Part shown: piece by piece, positions 14,024 through 15,094 of the stretch | How the letters are laid out: each line of letters begins with the position of its first letter | How positions within the stretch are numbered: position 1 is the stretch's first letter | Assembly (NCBI GenBank): GCA_002305205.1 | Contig: DBQJ01000001.1 | Span: 2,009 to 17,102, forward strand | DNA: 15,094 bases | Source: a candidate division WWE3 bacterium UBA1397 | GTDB lineage: Bacteria; Patescibacteriota; WWE3; UBA101185; UBA10185 | Direction of reading: 5' to 3' | The notes under the pieces: model-generated | Told to the model about the DNA's origin: nothing | Seen by the model: only the letters and a program-made list of their open reading frames with translations | Database searches by the model: none | Program-made: the position numbers and the translations under genes

Positions 14024-14052
14024 TTGCTAAAGTATTGGTGTTCAAATACAAT
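14024..14052 (+). promoter_or_regulatory. Predicted promoter of the HAD phosphatase gene
   Basis: TTGCTA (14024-14029), 17-nt spacer, TACAAT (14047-14052), then 6 nt (TGTTTT) to the ATG at 14059. This is the best complete -35/-10 pair among the leaderless-type starts here and supports ATG 14059 over the upstream TTG at 14035. Confidence 0.6.
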
Positions 14053-14058
14053 TGTTTT

Positions 14059-14742
14059 ATGGATGAACTAAATCAAGAATATCCGGTCAAAGCAGTAATA
14101 TTTGATTTTGACGGTACCATAGCAGATACATTACCTTTATCAATTAATATAGCTATTAAAATTAACGATGAACTGAAATTGATAAGAAAAGAGGAAATAG
14201 ATTTAGAAGCATTCAGAAGTATAAGTACTGAAGATTTTATAAAAAGATTAAAATTACCAAGATATAAAATAATATATTATTTGTTAAGAATAAGATCAAT
14301 ATTGGGAAAGAATATTGATAAAGTGGAAGTATTCTCGGGTATTAAGGATGTGCTCTTTCAACTTAAGAAATATAATATTAAATTAGCTATCGTATCTACT
14401 AACAGCGTTAAGAATATTAAGAAATTTATCAAGATAAACAATATAGAATTATTTGATTTTATTGCCAGCCCACTGTTCCCAATAAATAAGAGAAGAGCTA
14501 TCGGAAGAGTAATAAACAACCTAGGGATATCTCCAAAAAATATAATATATGTAGGAGATGAAACAAGAGATATAAAAGCAGCTCATGATAATAATCTGAG
14601 AGCAGTATCAGTTACCTGGGGTTTTCATTTTAGAAATCTATTGATCAGATACAATCCGGATTATGTTGTTGATAATACAAATGATTTATTAAAATTGATA
14701 CTATCCTTAGGATCTAAAGATATTACACCTGTAATAAGATAA
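14059..14742 (+). CDS. HAD-superfamily phosphatase (phosphoglycolate phosphatase-like)
   Basis: 227 residues, the usual length of Gph/PpaX-type HAD hydrolases. Motif I DFDGTIADT (16-24) holds the nucleophile and acid/base Asp. A helical cap covers about 25-90. Motif II is the Thr/Ser in AIVSTNS (111-117), the motif III Lys lies in INKRRA (about 144-149), and motif IV is VGDETRDIKAA (about 166-176), followed by the VTWGF seen in phosphoglycolate-phosphatase relatives. It would dephosphorylate a small metabolite in the cytosol; the substrate cannot be told. It stands alone between tRNA-Lys and the convergent SPFH gene, whose end is 1 bp away. Start ATG 14059 lies exactly 6 nt after TACAAT; the extra eight residues of a TTG start are not typical of the family. 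Confidence 0.87.
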   Translation: MDELNQEYPVKAVIFDFDGTIADTLPLSINIAIKINDELKLIRKEEIDLEAFRSISTEDFIKRLKLPRYKIIYYLLRIRSILGKNIDKVEVFSGIKDVLFQLKKYNIKLAIVSTNSVKNIKKFIKINNIELFDFIASPLFPINKRRAIGRVINNLGISPKNIIYVGDETRDIKAAHDNNLRAVSVTWGFHFRNLLIRYNPDYVVDNTNDLLKLILSLGSKDITPVIR

Positions 14743-14743
14743 A

Positions 14744-15094
14744 CTACTTAATATTAATCATTGGTATTTCACCGTTACCCCCAAGGTATGTGGGAAGAAT
14801 ACCGTCCCACTTCTCAATTGCCATTTTCTGCAGTACTAATGGATCTATAGTTTTAGCCAGAAGTTCCTGAGCTTTAGCTTCCCCTTCTGACCTAATAATT
14901 TTTTGTTGTTTAATAAATTCTTCCTGCTGGGCTTTAAATTCCTCAGTTTTTACTTTTTCCTGTTCTATTTGTTTTTGTTCTACAGCAGCAACATATTGAT
15001 CGGCAAATTTAATCTGTCTTACTAGAAATTCATCAAGTATTATCCCGTTGTCCTTGAAATTTTCATTTAATTTATCGGCAACTCTATTTTGATA
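14744..15094 (-). CDS. SPFH/prohibitin-like protein, C-terminal part only
   Basis: 116 codons plus TAG (14744-14746), open to the right edge of the window, so the N-terminal membrane segment and most of the SPFH (Band 7) domain are missing. Visible are the end of the SPFH domain (VADKLNENFKDNGIILDEF), then a charged Gln/Glu/Lys-rich coiled-coil stretch containing the family motif RSEGEAKAQELLAK, and the tail AIEKWDGILPTYLGGNGEIP. This resembles the WDG..P ending of prohibitin-like proteins. Members form membrane-anchored rings that scaffold membrane domains or restrain the FtsH protease. No FtsH or NfeD partner is in view. It converges on the HAD gene with 1 bp between stops. Confidence 0.85.
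   Translation of the reverse strand, partial: YQNRVADKLNENFKDNGIILDEFLVRQIKFADQYVAAVEQKQIEQEKVKTEEFKAQQEEFIKQQKIIRSEGEAKAQELLAKTIDPLVLQKMAIEKWDGILPTYLGGNGEIPMINIK

Noticed and set aside
1..15094. Mobile elements, CRISPR arrays, phage or toxin-antitoxin modules
   Set aside because: No transposase, integrase, direct-repeat array or toxin-antitoxin pair is visible. The single MazG-like protein is a housekeeping pyrophosphatase without a MazE/MazF partner.

Overview
This window is AT-rich, densely packed bacterial DNA with no mobile element, CRISPR array or long non-coding stretch. It holds 16 protein genes, two of them cut by the window edges, and two tRNA genes. Several traits suggest a small-genome, monoderm-like bacterium, perhaps of the Patescibacteria (CPR) type. 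These are the divergent single-copy housekeeping proteins, the very short intergenic gaps, first genes that appear leaderless, and a MacAB-like exporter with a short adaptor hairpin and no outer-membrane partner. The taxonomy is an inference. TGA is read as stop (end of the ABC ATPase gene), so the TGA=Gly code of some CPR lineages is not supported.

Layout. 1-2109 (-): most of leucyl-tRNA synthetase, running off the left edge. 2197-2373 (+): ribosomal protein L33. 2395-3777 (-): a RelA/SpoT homologue with a damaged hydrolase site, downstream of 3815-4867 (-): tRNA-guanine transglycosylase with an unusual substrate loop. 4892-9216 (+): an apparent operon of RsmI (16S rRNA methyltransferase), a HelD-like RNA-polymerase-associated helicase and a membrane glycosyltransferase. 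9218-9604 (-): a DgkA-family lipid kinase that ends 1 bp from the glycosyltransferase. 9656-12601 (+): a three-gene MacAB-like export operon (adaptor, ATPase, permease). 12611-13063 (-): a membrane-anchored exported protein. 13089-13494 (+): tRNA-Arg(UCG), a 78-residue membrane protein and a strong terminator, apparently one transcript. 13529-13858 (+): a MazG-like pyrophosphohydrolase. 13898-13972 (+): tRNA-Lys(CUU). 14059-14742 (+): a HAD phosphatase. 14744-15094 (-): the C-terminus of an SPFH/prohibitin-like protein, cut by the right edge.

Most genes serve translation and its control: LeuRS, L33, TGT, RsmI, two tRNAs and RSH. HelD adds transcription recycling, and the rest concern envelope lipid, glycan and export functions and nucleotide clean-up. 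The clearest pattern not explained by the genes is in the start regions. Seven or eight first-in-transcript genes carry a TANNNT -10-like hexamer exactly 6 nt before the start codon, the geometry expected for leaderless mRNAs. Strong Shine-Dalgarno sequences appear only in front of downstream cistrons. This also decides several start codons (tgt, HAD, mazG, and the GTG of the 12611-13063 gene).
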